A DNA stretch of 64,000 nt from Psychrobacter sp. Cmf 22.2 (lineage in GTDB: Bacteria; Pseudomonadota; Gammaproteobacteria; Pseudomonadales; Moraxellaceae), in NCBI RefSeq assembly GCF_001921745.1, contig NZ_MRYA01000007.1:1-64000 (forward strand), written 5' to 3'. The position numbers were made by a program, and so were the translations under genes. Below are positions 28,369 to 37,635 of this stretch, in pieces. Positions within the stretch are counted from its first letter, which is position 1. Each line of letters begins with the position of its first letter. The notes below the pieces were generated by a model. It saw only the letters and a program-made list of their open reading frames with translations. It searched no databases and was not told the DNA's origin.

Positions 28369-29337
28369 TTATTTAGGACTGAATCTAGTCATTGTTGAAG
28401 GTAATCCTGTAGGGGTATTGGCAGCAACTGGTACTTTTAATCCACCCCCTTTTCGCCATAGTGAATAACCAACTGTTCCTTCTAATACTGCCCCTCTGGG
28501 AATCCACCCCCACATATTTTTATAACTTTCACCTAATTCTGGATGTGGTAGTGCTTCATAGTTTTCTAATATAGAAATGACATCACTACTATTTACTTTT
28601 CTCTTATCTTTAAGGTTTTCAGCTATTTTTTCAGCATCATCTTTAGGGTTCAGAATATTACTATATAATGTACGTTTATGAAATGCATAAAAATCGATAC
28701 TATGTCTATTTGCGAATAGTTGAGCAAAACTGTTATCAGGATCTGCCTCGCTAATGTTATCAAATGATCCTTGAGTCCTAAGTGTTATATTATCTGCCAT
28801 CCCTGTTCTACAAGCGTACGAACTAGCTGTAGCTGAACTAAGAAAATTAGTGTTACCAATAGTATTTATATCTGAAGTAGTTAGGTCGATGTTAGGTCTA
28901 CCACTATAATTCAAGGTAATCTTTCCATTCAACCCATGGCAAAAGAAAGCTAAATCTTTTATTTTATAGTTTTCTCTATTCGCGTTTAATAGCTCTATAA
29001 TTTTTGTTTTGGTTTTTAACGCGATAAAGGTTATGTTATCAGTAAATTCTATTTCGTTTTTTAGACCTTCGATAGCTAATTTTTCTAAACGGGTATAGCC
29101 ATAATCGACATAAGCAATCGTCACTTTATCACATTGTCTAAATCTACTTCTGTTTTTAACAAAAGGATATGCAGCTGCAATAAACATGTTCTTTAACCAG
29201 AAATTATTATACTCAAACTCAGAACCAATAAATATAATATTTTCAGTTTTTGGGGCTCTCGTAGTTACTACTGCTCTATCAGTATTACTTCTTGGACTAG
29301 TTGATGACTGTCCAATTACTTCCCAAGTATCAGCCAT
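28369..29337 (-). CDS. Candidate T6SS effector with caspase-like His/Cys motifs
   Basis: A 322-residue protein whose ATG overlaps the stop of the preceding VgrG-tip frame (TAATG), so translation may be coupled. The middle shows alternating strands and helices with LAFFCHGLNGKITLNY (H134) and SSYACRTGM (C176). A His-Gly followed about 40 residues later by a Cys at the end of a strand is the layout of clan CD cysteine peptidases (caspase, CHAT and DUF4347-like domains). This is inference from motif shape only. The C-terminus (WGWIPRGAVLEGT) is not recognised. No signal peptide, as expected for a VgrG-delivered effector. AT-rich compared with vgrG. Confidence 0.6.
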   Translation of the reverse strand: MADTWEVIGQSSTSPRSNTDRAVVTTRAPKTENIIFIGSEFEYNNFWLKNMFIAAAYPFVKNRSRFRQCDKVTIAYVDYGYTRLEKLAIEGLKNEIEFTDNITFIALKTKTKIIELLNANRENYKIKDLAFFCHGLNGKITLNYSGRPNIDLTTSDINTIGNTNFLSSATASSYACRTGMADNITLRTQGSFDNISEADPDNSFAQLFANRHSIDFYAFHKRTLYSNILNPKDDAEKIAENLKDKRKVNSSDVISILENYEALPHPELGESYKNMWGWIPRGAVLEGTVGYSLWRKGGGLKVPVAANTPTGLPSTMTRFSPK

Positions 29338-30219
29338 TAGGATTTCACCTCAATTTTCAGTTCTTCTATTGTATAGCTTTCTATCACTTTAGTTTTACCA
29401 TACTTATCTGTTATTCCCATTTCGGTAGTTCCATCAGGTTTTGTAATTTTATAATGACAGTTTGGTATTGGTTCTTGAGTATCTTCATCAACGATTATGA
29501 AACCTTCATCATATACAATTCTTAAGTTATCATCTGTTTCTATCGATTTACTCGGCAACCCTAAAAGCCCCAACCCATCCATACCACCCCCCGCCTTGCT
29601 ATGCTTACCCGCCTTCTCCGTAAACTGCTTAGCCGCTATCGTAATATTTGCGCCATCCAAAGTAATACTTGCACCACCAGCGGTCAGCGTAATCTTGTTC
29701 GTTGCCACGACTTCTACCTCTTTAGTCGAGGAGGCGATGTTCACATCTTGCTTCGCTGTAGCTTCAAGCTTTCCTGTATGGGCTGAGAGAGTAATATTGT
29801 CTTTCGCATTAGTCATGCTAAATTGACCATCGGCGACTATATTGAGTGACTCGCTGCTGATTTGATTATGAGTCTCGCCACTACTTATCATCATGTTCGC
29901 TTGAGTAGTAGTAATCATTTCACCCATTGAACGTTGAATGAGCGTGTCTTCACTGACATAGCTACTATCAGCGGCACTATCGATCAGGGTGAATGGCGTG
30001 GATTGATGGGTTTTGGTTTGCTGTTCCTCTGCAATAGTCTCAAGCTGGGCTTTAATCGCCTTATGGCCATTCACTTGTCTGCCAAGTCCTGTTGCCAGTT
30101 GCGTTAAGCGCTCCGCTAAGTGCTGACCGCCAAGACCAGTTTGAGTTAGAGTCGGGGTGTGCTGTTGATAGTTATGCTGTCTAGATTGTGCGTGAGTTTG
30201 TGGCTGAGTGGAAAGGGCT
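29337..30219 (-). pseudogene. Orphan VgrG C-terminal tip (DUF2345 part plus extension)
   Basis: Bases about 29548-30219 match 33216-33887 of the full vgrG without net gap and with very high identity, including a stretch of about 270 bases with almost no change. The frame encodes the DUF2345 beta-helix part (LSTQPQTHA to GLGLLGLPS), then a different end of about 65 residues with a transthyretin-like look (FIIVDEDTQEPIPNC, MGITDKYGKT). The spike base, gp5 core and start are missing. The only available start is a TTG inside the terminator hairpin at 30226-30246. It looks like a silent tip cassette that can replace the active VgrG end by recombination, as orphan rhs tips do. Confidence 0.78.
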
Positions 30220-30225
30220 AAATAT

Positions 30226-30246
30226 AAAAAACCACCCAAAGGTGGT
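30226..30246 (-). terminator. Terminator between immunity lipoprotein and orphan VgrG tip
   Basis: On the minus strand ACCACC, loop TTTG, GGTGGT, then a T run. It lies right after the lipoprotein stop and at the edge of the vgrG homology, so the main array transcript should end before the orphan cassette. Confidence 0.82.
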
Positions 30247-30266
30247 TCAGATCGAAATATTAAAAA

Positions 30267-31490
30267 CTAAGCTTTCTCACCATCAAACTGCCAAATCACC
30301 TGACCCCAATTATTGTTAGGGTAATCTGGCATGATGTCGCCTTTTTTAAAGTAAGCTCTGCTATCTGCTTTGGCTAAAGTGAACCAGTAACCAGATATAG
30401 GGCAGGGCTGATTTGCTGGGCAACGCCCTTTGGCTTGACTAGTAATTTCAGGTTTAGCCGTAGGCTGGTTCTCATAATAGGGCGTCATGTCTTCGCCCGC
30501 CTCGGAACGCTGCATAAACTCTTCATAAGTAATTTTATAAGGGTCAATAGAGATAAATTTACTGGTATCAATACCTGTCTTCTCTAGTACAAGGGGTAGG
30601 GTGTAGTCGGGTTGGTCTTGTTGGATGTCTAGGCCTATTTCAAGCGCTTGGGTTTCAGCATATAACCTAGACGTAGGTAAGTCTGGATAAATCTCTGTAA
30701 AAAGTGACTCCATAGTATCGTTTGGATTGTCATAACTGATATAACTATTAATATAATTTTCTTCAGACCTAAAATCTAAGCTGACCATATAGACGTAATT
30801 ATTGACCTCTTCTTCAAAGTTGTATTGCATGTCAACCGTTAAAAAAACATCAGTACCATGTCGAAAACTCCATGTTTGCAAGCTCGGTAGTTTTTTGAAT
30901 TGTTTAAAGGTTAGAGGGTATTGATAGTTTACAAAATCATCTGCAACGTTTTCGTTAGTACCGTAAGTATAGCTATCTTGAATAGATATACAAGGGTCGT
31001 CAATGCGGTGATCATCTAACCAACCTTGCTTTTCTAGTTGTTTAAATAACTTTTGAACAGCTGTATAGGCATCTTTTTGTGTAACAGCATAGCTCCCTTG
31101 GGCATTTTCAATGAAAAAGCGGATAGCAGTAGATTGTATTCCTCTCTCTGATCTATCGTGATCGAAGTAGCCTGAGGTGCTACTGACATTTTCAATGGTA
31201 AGCGGCGGAATATTAGGATAAGTAAACGTGACAGTAGCATAATTGTCGCTAGGGAATCTTAGTTTATAAAAAGTAACCCCTAGGCTGCCAATATTGAGTG
31301 GATTATCGTCAAAACTCCAATACTGTTTAATGTCCTCATTATTTTTTTTAAAGGCTTCAGGACTTTCCTCTACTGAAACATAAGCATGAGGCGGCATGGC
31401 ATCTCCTTTATTATTTTCACTACAAGCGATAGTAGATAGTGATAATGAAATTAATACTAATGCTATCTTAAAAAGTCTATATCTAAACAC
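30267..31490 (-). CDS. Lipoprotein, probable T6SS immunity protein
   Basis: A 407-residue protein with a lipoprotein signal (hydrophobic stretch, then LSTIAC, lipid Cys C23). The mature part is mixed alpha/beta with no domain I can name with confidence. The C-terminus has CPANQPCPISGYWFTL, DSRAYFKKGDIMPDYP and GQVIWQFDGEKA, a Cys/Trp-rich pattern I associate with some T6SS immunity proteins. It follows the lysozyme-like effector and a small membrane protein on the same strand. A periplasmic lipoprotein is the right place to block a cell-wall effector. It ends at a terminator. Confidence 0.6.
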   Translation of the reverse strand: MFRYRLFKIALVLISLSLSTIACSENNKGDAMPPHAYVSVEESPEAFKKNNEDIKQYWSFDDNPLNIGSLGVTFYKLRFPSDNYATVTFTYPNIPPLTIENVSSTSGYFDHDRSERGIQSTAIRFFIENAQGSYAVTQKDAYTAVQKLFKQLEKQGWLDDHRIDDPCISIQDSYTYGTNENVADDFVNYQYPLTFKQFKKLPSLQTWSFRHGTDVFLTVDMQYNFEEEVNNYVYMVSLDFRSEENYINSYISYDNPNDTMESLFTEIYPDLPTSRLYAETQALEIGLDIQQDQPDYTLPLVLEKTGIDTSKFISIDPYKITYEEFMQRSEAGEDMTPYYENQPTAKPEITSQAKGRCPANQPCPISGYWFTLAKADSRAYFKKGDIMPDYPNNNWGQVIWQFDGEKA

Positions 31491-31492
31491 AG

Positions 31493-31942
31493 TTATGTCT
31501 TTCTTTTAGAACTTAGTTTCAAAAAAATAGTTACTTTGCAAATTGTAGCTAAGAACATTAAAACATAAAGTAGTAACCATATTAAGTATATATTATTTCC
31601 CCCAAGAAATATTGTTGAATAAGTAATCTCTAAGAAATTAGACGTTTCCATTAAGTTAAATATATATAGAGCTATAATTAAATACGTCAAAAATAAATAT
31701 GATTTCGCTTTCTCTTTAATAGGCCTTAAAAATAATGTTGTAATCATTAGTATAAATAGAAAAAAGCTACCTAGTATCAGAATTATGTGATCATTTCCAC
31801 CAGACCCTTGTAACTCAGAAATTCTATACAAATCATTAGTTGCAATGTAAGAGTTGGTATATATTCCACCAGAACTATTAATAAATAAGCTAATGATTAA
31901 AAATATGAAACTAAATAAAGTAACTACTGACAATGTTATCAT
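31493..31942 (-). CDS. Four-helix membrane protein, possible immunity protein
   Basis: A 149-residue very hydrophobic protein with four probable membrane segments (about 3-24, 52-70, 80-97 and 114-140) and a short basic tail. No family recognised. It lies between the lysozyme-like effector (10 bases upstream) and the lipoprotein (overlap or near contact), in one minus-strand unit. It may protect against the upstream effector or against one now lost. AT-rich. Confidence 0.55.
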   Translation of the reverse strand: MITLSVVTLFSFIFLIISLFINSSGGIYTNSYIATNDLYRISELQGSGGNDHIILILGSFFLFILMITTLFLRPIKEKAKSYLFLTYLIIALYIFNLMETSNFLEITYSTIFLGGNNIYLIWLLLYVLMFLATICKVTIFLKLSSKRKT

Positions 31943-31952
31943 TAATTTTTTC

Positions 31953-32990
31953 CTAAAACTGTGTCTTCATTGATGGATTAAATTTCCAAACAGATACATC
32001 CTTTTCAATATAAGCATCACAATTGTTTAATTCACAGTTATCTGGCTGACCTATTAATACTCCAGTTAATGCCAACTTAATAGCATTTTGCCATTGCCAA
32101 GATCTTCCGTAAATACTTTTAACTATTCTTTCTTTCGGTATTTTATTTTCAATGTAACTATCGAGACCTTTCGACCCTGCATTATGGAATACTGTGGCTT
32201 CAAATACACTCAACTTCTTATTTCTTCTATTTTGCTCATTACTGATGTTTCTCCCTACTAAATCTATAGCTATTTCAGCGTCTGTAGTTATAATATTAAA
32301 TGTCTCAGTCAAATAATCTGGATTTTTCTCTTGGGATAAACCAAGTAAATCTGCAGCCATACCTAACTGCATTTCTCCATACCCATAACTTGAGCTACGG
32401 CTTAAGCTCTCAATTAAATATGAAACCTTATTCTTACTACTTGCTAGAATTCCATGATATTTCTCTTGAAATACAATTGATGCAATTGCCATAATATCTA
32501 CATTATTTTTTCTAGCAGATTTAGTTATTTCATTCCTCAAATAAGCTACCCAGCGTAATCCGTAAGGTATATCTGGTGCATTATTCAACGATCTTATTTC
32601 TTGAGTCTTTCTCGTATTTGGGTTTTGCTTAGTATTACTACTCGTAACATCAAACGAAAAGTTTGTATACAAATAATTTATAGAGGTTACTCTAGAAAAA
32701 CCTATATCCGATAGTCCTTCTTTTAGACTAGTATCAGAAACTTTTAAAATCAATGGTGATGAATTGACTTTGATATTGTTATCAATATACATATCAACGA
32801 AAGCATTACAGTCTTTGATTGACTCACCACTTAGCAAAAGAGCTGAATGATCCTTTGATTTATTATTTTCTAACTTTAGTTTTTTAGTTTTTAGTTTTCT
32901 ACTGTTAATAGTAAAAGTAATTTGATATTCTGAAACATTAATATTATTTTTTAATAGTCTAAATCTTGCGTAACAATATTTAGCTGTCAT
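31953..32990 (-). CDS. Candidate T6SS effector with lysozyme-like domain
   Basis: 345 residues from the ATG at 32990, which overlaps the last codons and stop of vgrG (ATGACAGCTAA), with GGTGGAATT upstream; a second ATG at 33002 is possible. Residues 1-85 are beta-rich and may attach to the VgrG tip. Residues about 140-310 resemble lysozyme-like transglycosylases: a helix ending in SIVFQEKYHG with a candidate catalytic E176, then SYGYGEMQLGMAADLLG (compare the SxGxMQ motif) and TVFHNAGSKGLDSYI (compare the YNAG motif). It would cut peptidoglycan of a target cell. Effector status rests on its coupling to vgrG and the immunity-like genes that follow. Confidence 0.72.
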   Translation of the reverse strand: MTAKYCYARFRLLKNNINVSEYQITFTINSRKLKTKKLKLENNKSKDHSALLLSGESIKDCNAFVDMYIDNNIKVNSSPLILKVSDTSLKEGLSDIGFSRVTSINYLYTNFSFDVTSSNTKQNPNTRKTQEIRSLNNAPDIPYGLRWVAYLRNEITKSARKNNVDIMAIASIVFQEKYHGILASSKNKVSYLIESLSRSSSYGYGEMQLGMAADLLGLSQEKNPDYLTETFNIITTDAEIAIDLVGRNISNEQNRRNKKLSVFEATVFHNAGSKGLDSYIENKIPKERIVKSIYGRSWQWQNAIKLALTGVLIGQPDNCELNNCDAYIEKDVSVWKFNPSMKTQF

Positions 32991-35667
32991 AATTCCACCC
33001 ATCTTTTATTTTTAAAAAGGCTGTTAGTCTTTCACTATCTTTCGTACAAACCTTATTTGTTTCACCTTTCTGATTAGTTATTCCGACTTCAACTAATTTT
33101 GATTTTTCATCAACTATGATATACTCATTAAACTGTATTTCATCACAACCTTTTTTAGAAAATTGAAAAGTCAAGTTATAAACCCCATCCATCAGGGTCT
33201 TAGTATAAGGTATCAAACTCGGCAACCCCAAAAGCCCCAGCCCATCCATTCCACCTCCCGCCTTGCTATGCTTACCGCCTTTCTCCGTCACCTCTTTGGC
33301 GGCGATAGTGATATTGCTACCATCAAGAGTAATACTCGCACCGCCTGCCGTTATCGTCACTTTATTGGTTGCCACGACTTCTACCTCTTTAGTCGAGGAG
33401 GCGATATTTACATCTTGCTTCGCTGTAGCTTCAAGCTTTCCTGTATGGGCTGAGAGAGTAATATTGTCTTTCGCATTAGTCATGCTAAATTGACCATCGG
33501 CGACTATATTGAGTGACTCGCTGCTGATTTGATTATGAGTCTCGCCACTACTTATCATCATGTTCGCTTGAGTAGTAGTAATCATTTCACCCATTGAACG
33601 TTGAATGAGCGTGTCTTCACTGACATAGCTACTATCAGCGGCACTATCAATGAGCGTGAATGGCGTGGTTTGATGGGTTTTGGTTTGCTGTTCCTCTGCG
33701 ATAGTCTCAAGTTGCATCTTAATCGCCTTATGGTCATTCACTTGTCTGCCAAGTCCTGTTGCCAGTTGCGTTAACCGCTCCGCCAAGTGCTGACCACCCA
33801 ATGCTGTTTGCGTTAGAGTAGGGGTGTGCTGTTGGTAGTTGTGCTCTTGGACTTGCGCGTGGGTCTGCGGCTGAGTGGATAGGACTAGTGCTTCCCCTGA
33901 TTTGATACTGATCTGCGCGTTGGTGGCCGCATTGATCCCTTGACGTTTGGCTGTGTCTGATGGGTTGATCACGCCCATTTTAAGACTGGCAACAACGTCT
34001 CCTGCATCGACGTTAAGTTGTGAATAGGCTTGCTCACTTCTATGATCGCTGATCCATTCGGATAAACCGTAATCCGTGTTGCGATAGCCGCTCTCGACCG
34101 CTTGCTCATTGTCAGTGGCAAACAGGCTAGGGCGACTTGATGATAATAAGCTACCGGTATTCATCAGATGCTCACTATCACCGATAGCTTGCATCAGAGT
34201 TTGGTCATCTGCTCTATGGGTAAAGTGGCTACCATAATTGCTTCCTGCTTGGGCTTCTAATCGATTGATAGATTGAGCAGGGCTGTCTAATAAATAGTGG
34301 CGTGTCGGCGTCATATGATTGCGACTGTCCGTATCAGACTGGCTATCTGTGAGCCCCGTCATTGGTGGGAGTGCTTGTCTGCTGTATAGCGCACCTACCC
34401 AAGGGGTGTCAGCGGTGATCAGTCTGAGCTGGGTTAAATGAGTACCTGCTTTTAGATCTGAGGCATGGCGCTGCTGATGACGACGGCTTATCGTGAGTCC
34501 TGTGACATGAGCGAGGCTATTGCGTGCTAAATGCACGATATGAGTGGCGCGGTAATGCTGATTAAGATGGTTATGACCTACTAGAGTAAAAGTGTCCGCA
34601 ACGTTTAAATCAGTACAGTGAGCAAGCGCATGGTAGACGCTGTAGCGACTGTGGTGACTATTTGCCATGATAGTAGCGTCATCAATCGTCTCGGTATCAG
34701 TCACTGGAGCAAAGGCGGCTGGAGTGTCGATCGTAAGGGTAGACGTATTGGTTTGGCTATCTGCCTCACTATCACTGATAGCTATATTTGCTGACTGGGT
34801 TGGGTGGGCCACGCTAGCGCTGTTAAAGCGTTGCACTGTGAAGGTACTCGGCTGGGTTATGACTTGCTCACTAAGGGCTAAGATTGGCGCGTGAGCGCGA
34901 TCATGTAGCACTTGCTGATAACGTACTGAGCCGATATTTTGACTGATACCATCTTCATTACTAGGATGAGCTGAAGTAATGATAAGGGTGGGCGGGGCAT
35001 GCTCTTCAGTTTGCGCGTGCCTGAGGTAAGCGGTGAGTCCTTGGCGTGAGAGGCGCTCGCAGATATGACTCCAGTCACTGCTCTGCCACTGGGTCATGCG
35101 TGCTGGGGTCCAACTGGCATTTTCCTCACTACTGCTATCAGTACCACTGTCATCGACCACATCTATCTCTTGCATGGCGACGCGTTCTGATACCATGGCT
35201 TGTACCGATAGGTCAGTATCTATCTGACTGCGCAGATGCTGATGCAAGCGATAAGTGACGGGCTGTGCGATGAGTCGATAGTAGCCATAGCTGCCATCAT
35301 GATCGAGCTGGCAAAGGGCGGTGATATATAGATGACGATAGGCATGCCCACTTGGGGTATCAAAACTTAGGGTTAAGGAGCTACCAATTAAGGGAGTCAG
35401 TGGCATAAAAGGGGGGTGATTGAGCTCATGGATATAGACGTGCAGCACGTAGGTGTCGATACCGTGTTGTTGATATTGCTGCATATTATTCGGGTTGAGC
35501 TGAGCGATGATGGTGAATTCATCAGGAGCACTAAGTAGGGTTTGCTGCCATGTTTGATGAGTAACAGTATTTTGCCGAGCACTTGGATAAGGGGCTTGGC
35601 TGCTACCTTCGCTGGCATAAAGCCTGTCAGCAGTCATAGGCAGTAAGGTATTGGTCAAGCGTAGCAT
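32980..35667 (-). CDS. vgrG: VgrG (TssI) spike protein of the T6SS
   Basis: An 895-residue VgrG. The N-terminal gpD/gp27-like part (about 1-440) is divergent, with PVTYRLHQHLRSQ as a recognisable piece. A gp5-like segment follows (LEAQAGSNYGSHFTHR, then SEHLMNTGSLLSS, matching the usual AGxxWGSHFxPR and TGSLYN pattern). The DUF2345 beta-helix lies at about 560-810 and ends in GLGLLGLPS. The last 85 residues are a variable extension (EYIIVDEKSKLVEVGITN). VgrG trimers tip the Hcp tube and carry effectors. Its stop overlaps the lysozyme-like effector gene, so that protein is the likely cargo. The 672-base DUF2345 region is repeated at 29548-30219. Confidence 0.88.
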   Translation of the reverse strand: MLRLTNTLLPMTADRLYASEGSSQAPYPSARQNTVTHQTWQQTLLSAPDEFTIIAQLNPNNMQQYQQHGIDTYVLHVYIHELNHPPFMPLTPLIGSSLTLSFDTPSGHAYRHLYITALCQLDHDGSYGYYRLIAQPVTYRLHQHLRSQIDTDLSVQAMVSERVAMQEIDVVDDSGTDSSSEENASWTPARMTQWQSSDWSHICERLSRQGLTAYLRHAQTEEHAPPTLIITSAHPSNEDGISQNIGSVRYQQVLHDRAHAPILALSEQVITQPSTFTVQRFNSASVAHPTQSANIAISDSEADSQTNTSTLTIDTPAAFAPVTDTETIDDATIMANSHHSRYSVYHALAHCTDLNVADTFTLVGHNHLNQHYRATHIVHLARNSLAHVTGLTISRRHQQRHASDLKAGTHLTQLRLITADTPWVGALYSRQALPPMTGLTDSQSDTDSRNHMTPTRHYLLDSPAQSINRLEAQAGSNYGSHFTHRADDQTLMQAIGDSEHLMNTGSLLSSSRPSLFATDNEQAVESGYRNTDYGLSEWISDHRSEQAYSQLNVDAGDVVASLKMGVINPSDTAKRQGINAATNAQISIKSGEALVLSTQPQTHAQVQEHNYQQHTPTLTQTALGGQHLAERLTQLATGLGRQVNDHKAIKMQLETIAEEQQTKTHQTTPFTLIDSAADSSYVSEDTLIQRSMGEMITTTQANMMISSGETHNQISSESLNIVADGQFSMTNAKDNITLSAHTGKLEATAKQDVNIASSTKEVEVVATNKVTITAGGASITLDGSNITIAAKEVTEKGGKHSKAGGGMDGLGLLGLPSLIPYTKTLMDGVYNLTFQFSKKGCDEIQFNEYIIVDEKSKLVEVGITNQKGETNKVCTKDSERLTAFLKIKDGWNYDS

Positions 35668-35744
35668 AATGAATATCCCTATTGTTAAGCGACGGCAGTA
35701 TCAACTTGAGTGCTTATTTATCTTTGTCATCATAGACAGCGGTG

Positions 35745-36581
35745 TTATTCGCCAAGAGTAAATTCAATACGACGATTACGTCGGCGTCCCTTTTCGGTGT
35801 CATTGCTAGCGATAGGGTCAGCGTCACCTTTGCCTGTAGTGCTTAGACGAGTAGCATCTATATTACGGCCTATCAGGTACTGCTTAACTGCTTCAGCGCG
35901 CTCATTGGACAAGACCAGATTAGTGGCAGAGTTGCCTACATTGTCAGTATGACCAGTAATCGTAACGGGCTTGTTGCCTAGACTTTGAATGACGCCTGCC
36001 ATGTCGTCTAAGATGCCAAGACCTAGAGGAGTGAGATTGGCACTGCCTGACTCAAACTCAACGATACGATCGCCTAGGGCATCATCGATGAGACGTTGTT
36101 CGCCTTCTATGACGACTAGCTGGTTCTCCAATTGATAAAGATCGGTCAAAAGGGTATGAATACGATTTTGGATCGCTTGCTTTTGTTCAGGGCTACTGAC
36201 TTTGCCATGCAGGCTAATAGTAGTGCCATGAATATCGATACGGCCTTGACGAATATTGGAGATATCGCTATCGATAATAGCTGCGGCTATCTGTTGCCAG
36301 TTGGTTGGTATACTGATGTTTGAGCGTACTTCAATCTCATCTCTGACTGGTTTATTAGGGTATTGAGCTTTGAGCTTTTCAAGTAGTTGCTGCTTATCTG
36401 AGCTGGTAGCGACGACACCTTTAATGACGACAGGCACATCTTTCGAACCGTTTACAACGTGAGCACCATTATGTTCTGCAAAGACAAAAGCACTCATAGG
36501 AAGCGTAAAAACAGCAGCCAATAGCAGGCTTTTTTTGTGATGTGTCAGCTTAGATATTGTCGTTATGGAGAGGTCTTTCAT
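35745..36581 (-). CDS. OmpA-family peptidoglycan-binding protein of the T6SS locus
   Basis: A 278-residue exported protein. The signal peptide covers about 1-35 (LLLAAVFTLPMSAFVFA). The middle has a repeat of BON-like character (DIHGTTISLHGKVSSPEQKQAI). The C-terminal 120 residues form an OmpA/MotB domain with VEFESGSANLTPLG, ITGHTDNVGNSATNLVLS and NERAEAVKQYL, and the peptidoglycan-contact residues D and R (RRRNRRIEF). It would tie the envelope complex to the cell wall. It lies between vgrG and tagF on the same strand; Acinetobacter T6SS loci carry a similar gene (tagN) beside tagF. Confidence 0.85.
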   Translation of the reverse strand: MKDLSITTISKLTHHKKSLLLAAVFTLPMSAFVFAEHNGAHVVNGSKDVPVVIKGVVATSSDKQQLLEKLKAQYPNKPVRDEIEVRSNISIPTNWQQIAAAIIDSDISNIRQGRIDIHGTTISLHGKVSSPEQKQAIQNRIHTLLTDLYQLENQLVVIEGEQRLIDDALGDRIVEFESGSANLTPLGLGILDDMAGVIQSLGNKPVTITGHTDNVGNSATNLVLSNERAEAVKQYLIGRNIDATRLSTTGKGDADPIASNDTEKGRRRNRRIEFTLGE

Positions 36582-36654
36582 TAAAGCACCTTTTTAACCT
36601 AGATGTTATTAAACGGTTTTTGAATAAACTAATCCTAAACATAGTCTCAAATAG

Positions 36655-37635
36655 CTATTGCGCTAAGAAGATACTCTTAAACAGCTGTCTTGTATCATAT
36701 AAATACAGATTGTCTTGCAACAACACTTTATTAAAGCGGGTCAAACCGATGTCTTCGTCGATATAACCTTGGGTCCAGTCACTATTAGCAATCCAGACCC
36801 AGTCATCAGGATTTGTATCTGCACTACTTGTTAGTTGGCTAAGTACGCGTCCATCAGGTTTAGTGAAGTTCATTAATAGACGATAATGATTAGAGGTGCG
36901 GTATAGATAAGTGTTGAGACGGATTTGATGGGGTTGGTAGAAGCCACTGATTAAATCATGCCAAAAAGTCGCCATATATATGGCACTGGCTTTATCGGAC
37001 GTTAGTGTCCAACATATCGATTTGTTGAGACCGTGGAAGCCTTTAGTAAAAGTAGGCAAAAACAACAAGCCTGTTGCGATAATCTGCTGTACCAGTTGCT
37101 GCTTACTGACATCCATTAATACCGAAATATCTTGTAGAGTCATGGTATTAATAAAGTCATAGTAGTGTGTGCTGGCGTTGTTATCGATAGTCAGTAGGCA
37201 GTTGTTTAAAGCGTCAGTCACTTGCGTGCTATCGTTTTGAGCCTTTGCCGCAATTAACGTTGCATAAATGTCATCCCAGATAGTAAGCGATTTAATAGGA
37301 AGGTAGTTCGTCCAGCTTTTGGGTTTATCCAAATGGATGACACCAAAGCCGATAAGAGGATACTTTCTATGACTACTATCATGACTGGGTATGAGCACTC
37401 CAGTAATGATTTGATTTGCAGCAGTATCGACGTGACTGAAATTTAAAAAGGGAGGCTCTTTAGAGGGTACATCACTTTTTGATGACTCGTTCAATATAGA
37501 GCCCGAAGTAGTCAGAGCTTGACTGACCCACTGATCAATAATGTTGGTTTCATTGATATGAGCGCGCGCACGCACGAAGTCTCCGCGAGCAGGCAGCTTG
37601 CCAAAATAAACTAAAGGTAATGATTCGGGCATCAT
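36655..37635 (-). CDS. tagF: T6SS accessory protein TagF
   Basis: A 326-residue protein with the TagF/DUF2094 opening: PLVYFGKLPARGDFVRARAH and IIDQWVSQAL. In other bacteria TagF represses T6SS activity post-translationally. Its start overlaps the stop of tssM by four bases (ATGA), showing translational coupling. The C-terminal half is longer than the core TagF domain and not recognised. The OmpA-family gene follows about 75 bases later. Confidence 0.9.
   Translation of the reverse strand: MMPESLPLVYFGKLPARGDFVRARAHINETNIIDQWVSQALTTSGSILNESSKSDVPSKEPPFLNFSHVDTAANQIITGVLIPSHDSSHRKYPLIGFGVIHLDKPKSWTNYLPIKSLTIWDDIYATLIAAKAQNDSTQVTDALNNCLLTIDNNASTHYYDFINTMTLQDISVLMDVSKQQLVQQIIATGLLFLPTFTKGFHGLNKSICWTLTSDKASAIYMATFWHDLISGFYQPHQIRLNTYLYRTSNHYRLLMNFTKPDGRVLSQLTSSADTNPDDWVWIANSDWTQGYIDEDIGLTRFNKVLLQDNLYLYDTRQLFKSIFLAQ

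Noticed and set aside
28369..35667. Prophage tail region
   Set aside because: VgrG shares folds with phage tail proteins, but TssM, TssK, TssL and TagF identify a T6SS locus and no capsid, lysis or integrase genes are present.
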